Assembly: GCF_002160755.1 (NCBI RefSeq)
Contig: NZ_NFLE01000037.1
Location: 1-40,383, forward strand
DNA length: 40,383 nt
Reading direction: 5' to 3'
Origin: Lachnoclostridium sp. An14
Lineage (GTDB): Bacteria; Bacillota; Clostridia; Lachnospirales; Lachnospiraceae
Below are positions 1 to 7,300 of this stretch, piece by piece; the stretch's first letter is position 1; every line of letters starts with the position of its first letter. Under the pieces are notes generated by a model. It worked only from the letters and a program-made list of their open reading frames with translations, did no database searches and was not told the origin of the DNA. Both the position numbers and the translations under genes were made by a program.

Positions 1-65
1 GGTCCAACAGGAGGCCCGGGGGTGACTTGCCACCGCATCGGAACCCCCGGGCCTCCTGTTGGACC
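1..65. repeat. Perfect 23-bp inverted repeat (strong hairpin)
   Basis: Bases 1-23 are the exact reverse complement of 43-65, with a 19-base spacer. The stem is GC-rich and includes CCCGGG. There is no T-run on the right side, so it is not a clean intrinsic terminator for a rightward transcript. It could terminate a leftward or bidirectional transcript, be a REP-like element, or sequester RNA ahead of the LysR gene. The left edge of the window cuts off the context and the arms may extend further. Confidence 0.8.
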
Positions 66-107
66 CCTCCGCCGCCCCCAAATTTTCAAGAAAGGACCCT
101 CAAAGCT

Positions 108-995
108 ATGGAAATCCGCCCCCTAATCACATTTTTAAGAGTCTCCGACCTTCAAAGCTTTACCCACGCCGCCGCCCAGCTAGGCTACTCCCAGGCCGCC
201 GTCACCATCCAGATGCGCCAGCTGGAGGAAGAACTGGGCGTCCAGCTCTTTGAGCGCATCGGCCGCCGCGTCCGCCTGACAGAGGCCGGCACTGCCTTCA
301 TCCCCAAGGCCCGGGAAGTATTATACGCCGTCCGCGCCGCGAAGGAATTTGGAAAGACGGGAGAGGAGCCGGAGGGGAAACTGCGGGTGGGAATCTCCGA
401 ATCCCTGTTGGGCAGCGTCCTTCCTCCGGTGATCATGGACTTTTGCCGCTGTTACCCCAAGGTGGAGCTTTCCACCTGCACCGGCATGACCGCGGAGCTG
501 TTTGACATGGTCAGGCAGAACGACATTGACATTCTCTACTTTATCGACAGGAAAACCGACTTCCCGGAGTGGATAAAGGTGGCGGAGCGCAGGGAGCCTA
601 CGGTGTTTGTGGCCGCTGCCGGCCATCCTCTGGCGGGAGAGAGGAACATTTCCCTGGAACGACTCCTGAAAGAGCCCTTCCTTCTCACGGAAAAAGGGGT
701 GAGCTACCGCTATGTCATGGAGCAGGAGCTGGCCGCCGCCGGCCTGGAAATCCGCCCCTTTCTGGAAACGGGAAACACCGCGGTCATTGCCAGGATGGTG
801 ATGAATCAAATGGGGATTTCCTTCCTCCCGGAGTTCGCGGTGCGGGAGCCACTGGCTGCCGGCCGCCTGGTGGTTTTGGATACCGCCTGTCCGGAGATCC
901 GGATGTGGAGCCAGCTCGTCTATCATCGGAACAAGCTGGTGACTCCACAGATGGAGAAGTTTATAGAGATGATGAAGAATATGATATTTGTGTAA
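108..995 (+). CDS. LysR-family transcriptional regulator
   Basis: This is a 295-residue LysR-type regulator, the usual family length. An N-terminal winged helix-turn-helix spans about residues 1-60 (motif around FTHAAAQLGYSQAAVTIQMR, then LEEELGVQLFER). A type-2 periplasmic-binding-fold effector domain spans about 88-290. The ATG at 108 is preferred over the upstream in-frame ATG at 27 for three reasons: the family starts at the MEIRPLITFL block, an AAAGGA ribosome site lies about 11 bases before it, and the extra 27 residues would be encoded by the flanking hairpin. The effector is unknown. LysR proteins normally act on a divergent neighbour, but here the nearest gene is the convergent AEC carrier, so the target cannot be read from position. 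The family call is secure; the regulon is not. Confidence 0.93.
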   Translation: MEIRPLITFLRVSDLQSFTHAAAQLGYSQAAVTIQMRQLEEELGVQLFERIGRRVRLTEAGTAFIPKAREVLYAVRAAKEFGKTGEEPEGKLRVGISESLLGSVLPPVIMDFCRCYPKVELSTCTGMTAELFDMVRQNDIDILYFIDRKTDFPEWIKVAERREPTVFVAAAGHPLAGERNISLERLLKEPFLLTEKGVSYRYVMEQELAAAGLEIRPFLETGNTAVIARMVMNQMGISFLPEFAVREPLAAGRLVVLDTACPEIRMWSQLVYHRNKLVTPQMEKFIEMMKNMIFV

Positions 996-1002
996 ATAAA
1001 TA

Positions 1003-1028
1003 GCGATGGCCGCCAAAACAGCCATCGC
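1003..1028. terminator. Bidirectional terminator between LysR and AEC genes
   Basis: An 8-bp stem (GCGATGGC at 1003-1010, GCCATCGC at 1021-1028) lies between two convergent stop codons. On the minus strand it is followed by TATTTATTTA, a good T-rich tail for the AEC transcript. On the plus strand the tail is poor, so its use by the LysR gene is less sure. Confidence 0.7.
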
Positions 1029-1049
1029 CAGGAGAAAAACGAAAAAGGA

Positions 1050-1958
1050 TCAGAGAAGCAGCATTAAAAGCGGCACCGTAATCAGGGAAATGAGCGTCGT
1101 CGTCACCACGCACCGGGAGGCAAAGTCCGCGTCCACCCCGTATTTCACCGACAGGAGCACCGACGTGCTCCCCGCTGGCATTCCTGTGAGGATCAGGGAC
1201 AGGCCGGTGAGCATGGAGGACATTCCCAGGCCCTTCAAAGCCGCCAGAGCCACTAAAGGCAGGGCGATGAGCCGGATAAAGGCCAGATAGAGGATGCTGG
1301 GCTCCACCATGGAGGAGAGGGACACATCCACCAGCATGGTCCCGATGATAAACATGGACAGGGGCGTGGTGATGTCCCCGATGTCGCCGATGGCCGTCTC
1401 CAGAAAGCCCGGCAGGGGAACGCCTATGAGCTGGCGCAGAATCCCTAAAAATACGGAGATGATGCAGGGGTTTAAAAAGATGTTTTTGCAGCTCTCCTTA
1501 AAATTCGAGGTGGTAAAGAGGGAAATGCCCGCCGTCCACATGGCGATCCGGTTGGGGATGATGAAGATGGAGGCGTAGAACAGCCCGTCCGTCCCGTAGA
1601 CGGAGCTTACCATGGGCATTCCCAGAAAGCCGGAGTTATTGACCAGGGTGGTGTACTGGAGCACGCTCTTTTTCTCCCTGGGGAACCGGTTGTAGAGGAG
1701 CTTTCCGCCAAGGTAAGACAGGATGGTGATGCCCATGGCCACCGCGAAAATCACCGCCGTCTCCCGCAGCACCTGGGGCGTCAGGGGCTTGTTGAAGGAG
1801 GCGAAGATCATGCAGGGCAGAGTGATTTTTAAAATCAGATCCGTCAGCTTCTGCTTGGTGTGGCCGTCGATGATGCCTCGTTTCGCGCAGTAAAAGCCGA
1901 CGGCCAGATAGATGATTAAGATCATCTGGGTATTGAGCATTTTCAAAAAATTATCCAT
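1050..1958 (-). CDS. AEC-family (auxin efflux carrier-like) permease
   Basis: This 302-residue polytopic membrane protein has about ten hydrophobic segments. It begins with MDNFLKMLNTQMILIIYLAV and has the two-half layout of the AEC/MleP/YfdV family. Bacterial members move small organic acids such as malate or malonate; the substrate here cannot be told. The ATG at 1958 (complement) is preceded by a GAAGG ribosome site. The motifs LVNNSGFLGMPM in the first half and GMPAGSTSVLLSVKYG in the second are typical: an Asn-rich crossover helix and a Gly-rich helix. The gene converges on the LysR gene and is not evidently in an operon. A TATAAT lies upstream at 2008-2003. Confidence 0.9.
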   Translation of the reverse strand: MDNFLKMLNTQMILIIYLAVGFYCAKRGIIDGHTKQKLTDLILKITLPCMIFASFNKPLTPQVLRETAVIFAVAMGITILSYLGGKLLYNRFPREKKSVLQYTTLVNNSGFLGMPMVSSVYGTDGLFYASIFIIPNRIAMWTAGISLFTTSNFKESCKNIFLNPCIISVFLGILRQLIGVPLPGFLETAIGDIGDITTPLSMFIIGTMLVDVSLSSMVEPSILYLAFIRLIALPLVALAALKGLGMSSMLTGLSLILTGMPAGSTSVLLSVKYGVDADFASRCVVTTTLISLITVPLLMLLL

Positions 1959-2002
1959 GAGAAAACCTTCTTTCTGTAAACGTATCTTACCGCATATTCT
2001 GT

Positions 2003-2031
2003 ATTATAAGTCCCGCGTTCCGGAAACACCA
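2003..2031 (-). promoter_or_regulatory. Possible promoter of the AEC gene
   Basis: TATAAT reads leftward at 2008-2003, about 45 bases before the AEC start. The -35 at 17-base spacing (TGGTGT) is poor. A near-palindrome, GTTCCGGAAAC (2017-2027), overlaps the -35/spacer and could be a regulator site. This is a weak call resting mainly on the -10. Confidence 0.35.
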
Positions 2032-2073
2032 CTTAGAAAACGTGGATGCTGCCATCAATTTTTCTAATGGAAG

Positions 2074-2102
2074 TGGAAAAATGAGGAGAAATCCTGTATA
2101 AT
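2074..2102 (+). promoter_or_regulatory. Possible promoter for the PRD regulator, long leader
   Basis: TGGAAA (2074-2079), a 17-base spacer and TATAAT (2097-2102) read rightward. If used, the transcript would have a leader of about 420 bases containing all the hairpins at 2181-2480 before the regulator at 2533. The response-regulator gene has the same TGGAAA-17-TAAAAT layout upstream of its own repeat copy. Confidence 0.4.
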
Positions 2103-2180
2103 TTTTGAATTGCCTTCCTAACAGTGCGGAAATAGACGGCGTGCCTGGCAGGGAAGAAGAATGGTATGATAAGACACAGA

Positions 2181-2206
2181 ACGGACACGGCCGCTAACGC
2201 GGTCAT
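2181..2206 (+). repeat. Short dispersed repeat, copy 1
   Basis: This 26-base stretch (ACGGACAC...GCGGTCAT) matches the reverse complement of the terminator hairpin at 13974-14013 at 22 of 26 positions, including an exact CTAACGCGG block. It holds a small GGCCGC/GCGGTC stem with a TAAC loop. The function is unknown. Confidence 0.5.
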
Positions 2207-2222
2207 CACAAATCATGAAAGC

Positions 2223-2480
2223 CAGATGGCTCCACGCCTACGGCGTTCCGCCATCTGCCGACAGTATTCGAAATCCGGGCTGCCGCCCTACTTTCTTATT
2301 TAACAGGAAACTGCATTTCCTGTTAAATAAGAATGCTCCGCAAGGAGGCGCACTCCGCGCAAAGGAAACTGGCTGCTGGCGCAGCCGCGCTCCGGCGCGA
2401 GTGTGCGCTGTTCGCGCACACTTTTCTATACTGTCTTGCCCGTCTGATGCCGATATATCTGTGCGCGCGAGCGCGCCCAT
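2223..2480 (+). repeat. Gene-free hairpin-rich element (fills the 1959-2526 gap)
   Basis: The 568-base gap 1959-2526 holds no convincing gene; short ORFs in it run through palindromes. A nested symmetric hairpin lies at 2223-2257 (arms CAGATGGC/GCCATCTG with inner ACGCC/GGCGT). An 18-bp perfect stem with a 5-base loop lies at 2293-2333, AT-rich and ending in AATAAG. The shared structured repeat core (2338-2425) follows. A GC-rich dyad framed by GATATA/TATATC lies at about 2451-2486. This density of stems suggests a mobile MITE/REP-like composite or a structured leader RNA for the downstream regulator. No transposase ORF or target duplication was found by eye. Confidence 0.6.
2338..2425 (+). 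repeat. Structured dispersed repeat, copy A
   Basis: The core 2338-2408 matches 37627-37697 at 63 of 71 positions without gaps, in the same orientation. Four successive stems can be drawn: GCGC/GCGC (2348-2351, 2357-2360), GGCTGC/GCAGCC (2371-2376, 2381-2386), CGCGC/GCGCG (2386-2390, 2395-2399), and a 9-bp AGTGTGCGC/GCGCACACT (2400-2408, 2414-2422) followed by TTT. The last is terminator-like. The element lies 108 bases before the PRD regulator start. The other copy lies 43 bases before a response-regulator start. Confidence 0.75.
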
Positions 2481-2532
2481 CTATATCGCCGTCATCCGGG
2501 GCTTTCATAGTACATAAGGATGGTGATTGAAA

Positions 2533-4434
2533 ATGCTGTCAAAGCGCCAGAGCCATATCATAGACCTGCTGAACAACGAGATGGGCCCCATGACGGGAAA
2601 AGCCCTGGGGAAGGCCCTGGGGGTGTCGGACCGGACCATCCGCTCCGACGTGGAAGGGATCAACAGCGAGTACGGCTGCGAACTGATCCGGGCCAGCAGG
2701 CGAAACGGCTACTACGTGGATCACGAGCTGATGAAGGCCCAGAACATCAGCAGTCAGGAGGTGATCCCCCAGACGGCCCAGGAGCGGTGCGTCTATCTGA
2801 TCAAGGAGCTTTTGTTCCGCAACCGGGAGATCAATCTGATCGACCTGCAGGAGCGGGTGTTTGTCAGCGGTTACTCCATTGACAACGACCTGAGAAAAAT
2901 CCGGGAAATGATCCGCAAATATCCCGGCCTCAAGCTGGTGCGCTCCAAAAACCACATCCGCCTTTTGGGGGATGAAGGGGACAAGCGCAGGCTCTACAAG
3001 GAGCTGCTCATGGAGGAGACAAAGGGGAATTTCGTGAATTTAAACGCCATAGCGGAGATTTGGAAGGACTTTGACCTTCTGAAACTGGAGGACGATTTTG
3101 CGGAGATCTGCGAAAAATACGGCTACCGCATTTCCGAGATGGAATACCCCCTGATCATGCTCCACGCCGGCGTTTCCATCGAGCGGATGCGAAACCACAA
3201 CTACGTAAGCGAGGAGGAAACCCTGGAGGAGGGAGAGGGCAGAGAGTACCAGATTGCCGACGAGCTCTTTGCCAGGATCTCCGATATTTACAAGGTGAAA
3301 CTGGTAAAGGACGAGGTGCTGCGGTTTGCCGGCCTTTTGAAGGGGAAGGACCGCCTGCCGAAGGCGGAAGCGAGGAAGGCGGAGGAGGACGAAGGGATGC
3401 AGCAGCTGATGCGGGACATCCTGGAGATCCTGAGAAACGAGTTTGACATCGACCTATCCGGGGATCAGGACTTCCAGAGCGGCATTATCGCCCACATCCG
3501 CCTGCTGATGAAACGCCAGCAGAACCAGGTGACGGCCAACGACCTCTACCTTCAGGAGCTGAAACGGAAATATCCCCTGGTATTTGAGATGGCGGTGCGG
3601 GTGGCCTGGTGCATTGAGGGCTACTGCGGCACGCGGCTGAACGAAAATGAAATTTCCTTCCTGGCCCTTCACCTGGGGGCCGCCTGTGAGCGGATGGACG
3701 CCTCAGAGCAGTACCGGGTGGTGGCCATCATCCCCAACAGCTACACCATGTCAAAGCCCTGCGTGGACAAGCTGATGCTGCGTTTCGGCGACAGGATGAG
3801 CATTGTGCGGGTGTGCAGCTTTTTTGAGGAGAGGAGAATTCTCCAGGACAACCCGGACATGATCCTCACCACTGTGCCCTTAAAGCACCATATGGACATT
3901 CCCACGGTGCAGATTTCCCTGTTTTTAAACGGGGAAGACGAGAGCCGTGTGTTTCAGATGTTAAACCTCCTGGACCGGGAAAAATATCACAAGGATTTTG
4001 TAAACCTCATGGAGCGGCTGATGCGCAAGGACCTGTTCCACATCCGTCCGTCCATGGAAAGCCGGGAGGAGATATTAAATTTCCTCTGTGACAGCCTTTA
4101 CGAAAAGGGACTGAGCGGCGAGAAATTCAAGGAAAACGTGTTCCGCAGAGAGGCCCTCTCGGACACCTCCTTCGTATACGGCTTTGCGGTGCCCCATGCC
4201 ATCGAGGCGTCCACCATGGAGTCCTGCATTTCCATTATGATCCTGCGGGAACCGGTGAAATGGGGAGATTTCAACGTGAGCCTGGTGGTGCTGCTAGCCA
4301 TCCGGGAGACGGACAACAGCCTGTTAAAGGTATTCTTTGACTGGCTGTGCAACATCGTGACTGACAATAACAAATTCCAGGAGCTGATTCACTCCTCCAG
4401 CTATGAGGAGTTTATGAATCATGTAATCCGGTAA
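2533..4434 (+). CDS. PRD-containing PTS operon regulator with EIIB-like and EIIA domains (LicR/MtlR type)
   Basis: This 633-residue DNA-binding activator is of the type controlled by PTS phosphorylation. By residue it has a helix-turn-helix (about 5-60), a second HTH/Mga-like segment (about 85-150), PRD1 (about 185-270; His in LIMLHAG), PRD2 (about 285-390; His in LALHLGAACERM), an EIIB-like fold (from about 393) and a C-terminal EIIA of fructose/mannitol type with the phospho-His in FAVPHA (about residue 555). The EIIB-like part begins AIIPNSYTMS and has no Cys in the phosphate loop, so it may be structural only. ATG 2533 and TTG 2527 are both possible; AAGGA at 2516-2520 favours the TTG by spacing, the codon favours the ATG. 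It precedes and very likely controls the PTS genes at 5151-7260. Confidence 0.92.
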   Translation: MLSKRQSHIIDLLNNEMGPMTGKALGKALGVSDRTIRSDVEGINSEYGCELIRASRRNGYYVDHELMKAQNISSQEVIPQTAQERCVYLIKELLFRNREINLIDLQERVFVSGYSIDNDLRKIREMIRKYPGLKLVRSKNHIRLLGDEGDKRRLYKELLMEETKGNFVNLNAIAEIWKDFDLLKLEDDFAEICEKYGYRISEMEYPLIMLHAGVSIERMRNHNYVSEEETLEEGEGREYQIADELFARISDIYKVKLVKDEVLRFAGLLKGKDRLPKAEARKAEEDEGMQQLMRDILEILRNEFDIDLSGDQDFQSGIIAHIRLLMKRQQNQVTANDLYLQELKRKYPLVFEMAVRVAWCIEGYCGTRLNENEISFLALHLGAACERMDASEQYRVVAIIPNSYTMSKPCVDKLMLRFGDRMSIVRVCSFFEERRILQDNPDMILTTVPLKHHMDIPTVQISLFLNGEDESRVFQMLNLLDREKYHKDFVNLMERLMRKDLFHIRPSMESREEILNFLCDSLYEKGLSGEKFKENVFRREALSDTSFVYGFAVPHAIEASTMESCISIMILREPVKWGDFNVSLVVLLAIRETDNSLLKVFFDWLCNIVTDNNKFQELIHSSSYEEFMNHVIR

Positions 4435-4444
4435 AGGAGGAGCT

Positions 4445-5044
4445 ATGACAAAATTAGCGGGAACCCGCCATGAACAGGATAAGGGGAGACGGGAGGAAGG
4501 GAAAGCGCAGGATCTGCCAGCGGCCGGGCTGAGCCGCCGGTTCATCGCCTATCTGGTGGACTGGTACATCGGCGGCCTGGCCACGTCCCTGCCCATCTCC
4601 GCCATTGCCTGGAAACTGTACGGATCCATGCAGAACCAGAACATTATGAGCTTTCCCCATCCCTACGGCGTCATCGTCGGCCTGCTGGCCCTGGGCTTTG
4701 CCCTGATGTACTACGCCGCGGTGCCCATTCTTTGCTGGCGGGGCCAGACCCTGGGGAAACGGTGGCTGAAATTAAAAATCGTGGACGCCAGCGGAAGTGA
4801 GGCCACTGCCGGCCAGCTGCTTTTGCGCCAGGTGGTGGGAATCATCATCGTGGAAGGCAGCCTGGTGTCCGCCAGCGCCATCTGGCACCAGTTAGGCACC
4901 ATGCTCACCGGCGTGGATCTGGTCACGGCCTTAATGTACGCTGGTATGGGAATCAGCATTGTATCCGCCGTGCTGGTGCTGGTGGGAAAGCACCGGGCCA
5001 TCCACGACTTCATCGGCGGCACCAAAGTGGTTTTGTGGAAATAA
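4445..5044 (+). CDS. RDD-family membrane protein
   Basis: The 199-residue protein has a charged N-terminus of about 28 residues, then an RDD domain beginning LSRRFIAYLVDWYIGGL, with the Arg and Asp that name the family. A GQTLGKRWLKLKIVD motif follows the second hydrophobic segment. It has about four membrane segments and ends HRAIHDFIGGTKVVLWK, the usual family C-terminus. AAAGGAGG lies just before the ATG, and only ten bases separate it from the regulator stop, so the two are co-transcribed. RDD proteins have no agreed function; some have been linked to ion transport. Its position between a PTS regulator and the PTS genes is unusual and may mean a role in sensing or uptake, but that is inference. 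Confidence 0.88.
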   Translation: MTKLAGTRHEQDKGRREEGKAQDLPAAGLSRRFIAYLVDWYIGGLATSLPISAIAWKLYGSMQNQNIMSFPHPYGVIVGLLALGFALMYYAAVPILCWRGQTLGKRWLKLKIVDASGSEATAGQLLLRQVVGIIIVEGSLVSASAIWHQLGTMLTGVDLVTALMYAGMGISIVSAVLVLVGKHRAIHDFIGGTKVVLWK

Positions 5045-5101
5045 TTTCCTAAGTTTTAGGAAACACTGGTAACAAAATAACGGAAAAGAACGTGTTATAC
5101 T
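5045..5101 (+). promoter_or_regulatory. Candidate activator site and promoter of the PTS operon
   Basis: A perfect dyad TTTCCTAA/TTAGGAAA (5045-5052, 5056-5063, 3-base spacer) begins at the RDD stop. A -10 TATACT lies at 5096-5101. The hexamer at -35 spacing (CAAAAT) is very poor, and the dyad is centred about 54 bases before the expected start, as for a site bound by an activator such as the PRD regulator. The dyad has no T-run after it, so a terminator is less likely. Confidence 0.5.
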
Positions 5102-5150
5102 CTGAACTATCAGAGGATATTCACAAATATCAAGAAAGGAGAGCGTGAAT

Positions 5151-5474
5151 ATGGAAGGATTGGAGCTGATCTGTTTTAACATCATTTCGTCCGTAGGAAT
5201 GGCAAAATCCAGCTACGTGGAGGCCATGAGAGCAGCGGCGAAGGGAGACTACGAGCTCTGTGAGGCAAAGATGAAGGAGGGAGACGATTTCTACTCCAAG
5301 GGACACGACGCCCACTTAGAGCTGCTGGCCAAGGAGGCCAACGGCGAGGACTTCGCGCCGGGCGTGATCCTGATGCACGCCGAGGACCAGATGATGGCCG
5401 CTGAGGTGGTTCGTCTGATGGCCGAGGAAAACATTAAGATGAGCAAGAAAATCCAGGCCCTGGAAAACAAATAA
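5151..5474 (+). CDS. PTS EIIA component, lactose/cellobiose family
   Basis: This 107-residue all-helical EIIA of the Lac family passes phosphate from HPr to EIIB. The phospho-acceptor is His76 in LMHAEDQMM, aligned with the MMHGQDHLM site of LacF. The length matches the family (about 100-110). ATG 5151 is chosen over GTG 5145 because the AGGAG at 5137-5141 is nine bases from the ATG but only three from the GTG. It is the first gene of the PTS set, followed by EIIB and EIIC with short gaps. Members move cellobiose, chitobiose, lactose and aryl-glucosides; the order A-B-C with separate polypeptides fits a cellobiose/chitobiose-type system. Substrate is not determined by this protein. Confidence 0.93.
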   Translation: MEGLELICFNIISSVGMAKSSYVEAMRAAAKGDYELCEAKMKEGDDFYSKGHDAHLELLAKEANGEDFAPGVILMHAEDQMMAAEVVRLMAEENIKMSKKIQALENK

Positions 5475-5511
5475 GGAGCCTGCAAATAAAAAAGGAAAGG
5501 TAGGTAAAACA

Positions 5512-5832
5512 ATGAAAAAGATTTATCTGTTCTGCAGCGCTGGAATGTCCACCAGTATGCTGGCGAGCAAAATGCAGGGTGTGGCTGACGCTCACAACGT
5601 ACCAGTAAAGGTAGCCGCTCATCCCCACAACAAGATTGGTGAGATCATCGCCACCGACCGTCCGGACTGCATCCTCTTAGGACCGCAGGTAAAGTATATG
5701 TACGACGAGACGGTTGCCCAGTACGGCAAAGAGAACATCCCGATCGCTGTCATCGACGCCGCCGCTTACGGCATGATGGACGGAGAAAAGGTGTTAAAGA
5801 CGGCGATCAAGCTGATCAAAGAGAATAAGTAA
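5512..5832 (+). CDS. PTS EIIB component, lactose/cellobiose family
   Basis: This 106-residue cytosolic EIIB has the active Cys8 in the N-terminal loop IYLFCSAGMSTSMLASKM, the standard CxxGMSTS-type P-loop of the family. It accepts phosphate from the EIIA His76 and gives it to the sugar bound in EIIC. AGGTAGG precedes the ATG. It lies 37 bases after EIIA and 54 before EIIC in the same direction, so one transcript is expected. Length and motif leave little doubt about the family. The substrate remains open. Confidence 0.95.
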   Translation: MKKIYLFCSAGMSTSMLASKMQGVADAHNVPVKVAAHPHNKIGEIIATDRPDCILLGPQVKYMYDETVAQYGKENIPIAVIDAAAYGMMDGEKVLKTAIKLIKENK

Positions 5833-5886
5833 ACGGAATGACTGCCGGCGCAGTTATCACCAAATCAATAAGGGGGATAAAACATC

Positions 5887-7260
5887 ATGCTGAGCAAGCT
5901 TGAGAAAGTTCTGATGCCTCTGGCGGAGGCCATCGGAAGAAACAAATATCTGATGTCTGTCCGTGACGGTTTCCTGGTTTCTACACCACTCCTGATCGCG
6001 GGCTCCATTTTCCTGGTAATCGCAAACTTCCCGATTCCGGCGTGGACGGAATGGATTTCCAGCGTCGTGATCAACCCGAACACCGGCGAGACCCTGGCGA
6101 CCTTCTTAGGAAAGCCGTCTGACGCCACATTTACCATCATGGCTGTATTCGCCGTCATGGGTATCTCGTATTCCTTCGCGAAACACATGAATACGAATCC
6201 CTTATTCGGCGCTGCCGTGGGACTGATGTCCTGGTTCCTGTTAATGCCCTACCTGGTAGAGGGCAGCGTGACCGTGGGTGAGACCACCCAGGCTGTGAGC
6301 CTTTCCGGACTGACCCTTGGCTGGCTGGGAGCGAAAGGTATTTTCGTAGGTATTATCTGCGCCTTCACATCCGTGCACATTTACGCGTGGGTGGAGAGAA
6401 AAGGCTGGGTTATCAAGATGCCAGACGGCGTACCGCCGACGGTTGTGGAGTCCTTCTCCGCTTTGATTCCGGCGATCATCGTTATGACTGTGTTCTTCAT
6501 CGTCAACCTGATCTTCGGCGCATTCGGAACCAACGCGTTCCAGATCATCTTTGAGTTCCTGCAGACGCCTCTGTTAAACTTAGGCGACACTCTGGGAGCC
6601 ATGGTAACCGCTTACATCTTCCTGCACTTCTTCTGGTTCTTCGGCGTAAACGGAGGATCCGTAGTAGGTGCGGTGTTCAACCCGATCTTACAGACCCTGT
6701 CTCTGGAGAACCTGGAGTTCTTCCGCACAGGCGTAGGCGAGGGACATATTATCTGTCAGCAGTTCCAGGATCTGTTTGCCACCTTCGGCGGCGCCGGCTC
6801 CACCTTATCCCTGGTGATTGCCATGATCCTGTTCTGTAAGTCCAGACGTATCACGGACCTTGGAAAGCTGTCCCTGGTACCCGGCATTTTCAACATCAAC
6901 GAGCCGATCATCTTCGGTCTGCCCATCGTGCTGAACCCGACGATGATCATCCCGTTCATGATCGTGCCCACTGTAAACATTGTGATTTCCTACTTCTGCA
7001 TGGCCATGGGCCTGGTTCCCATCTGTTCCGGCGTGAACATTCCGTGGACCTGTCCGTTAGGAATTTCCGGATTCCTGGCTACCAACTGGGTAGGCGGCGT
7101 GCTTCAGATCGCCCTGCTGATCTTAGGCGTTGTGATCTATATGCCGTTTATCAAGATCATGGACAAGCAGTACTTAAAGGATGAGGAGGAAGCCGCTAAG
7201 AAGAAAGAGGCGGACGACGACGATATTTCCCTGGACGACCTTTCCTTTGACGATCTGTAA
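5887..7260 (+). CDS. PTS EIIC permease, lactose/cellobiose family
   Basis: This 457-residue membrane transporter of the Lac/Cel EIIC family has about ten hydrophobic segments. It opens MLSKLEKVLMPLAEAIGRNK, a typical start. The LFWFFGVNG-like segment (here HFFWFFGVNGGSVVGAV) and the FNINEPIIFGLPIVLNP loop are family hallmarks; the Glu in NEPI takes part in sugar binding and transfer. The C-terminus carries about 25 extra residues that are very acidic (EEEAAKKKEADDDD, then repeated LDDL), not usual for the family and probably cytosolic. A GGGGG ribosome site precedes the ATG. By context the sugar is likely a beta-linked disaccharide or N-acetylhexosamine compound. Confidence 0.94.
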   Translation: MLSKLEKVLMPLAEAIGRNKYLMSVRDGFLVSTPLLIAGSIFLVIANFPIPAWTEWISSVVINPNTGETLATFLGKPSDATFTIMAVFAVMGISYSFAKHMNTNPLFGAAVGLMSWFLLMPYLVEGSVTVGETTQAVSLSGLTLGWLGAKGIFVGIICAFTSVHIYAWVERKGWVIKMPDGVPPTVVESFSALIPAIIVMTVFFIVNLIFGAFGTNAFQIIFEFLQTPLLNLGDTLGAMVTAYIFLHFFWFFGVNGGSVVGAVFNPILQTLSLENLEFFRTGVGEGHIICQQFQDLFATFGGAGSTLSLVIAMILFCKSRRITDLGKLSLVPGIFNINEPIIFGLPIVLNPTMIIPFMIVPTVNIVISYFCMAMGLVPICSGVNIPWTCPLGISGFLATNWVGGVLQIALLILGVVIYMPFIKIMDKQYLKDEEEAAKKKEADDDDISLDDLSFDDL

Positions 7261-7300
7261 AAAGACCGCCCTCCGGGGATGAAAGGAGATGGATTTAACC

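Noticed and set aside
321-1025. Minus-strand ORF of 234 codons opposite the LysR gene
   Set aside because: It runs antisense to a clear LysR protein and through the terminator at 1003-1028.
2215-2530. Short ORFs on both strands across the hairpin-rich gap
   Set aside because: They run through palindromes and have no ribosome site; the similarity to the ORF over 37627-37713 comes from the shared repeat.
5840-5886. CAGTTATCAC shared by the leaders of the EIIC (5850) and DUF871 (11734) genes
   Set aside because: A ten-base match without dyad symmetry or extension is compatible with chance.
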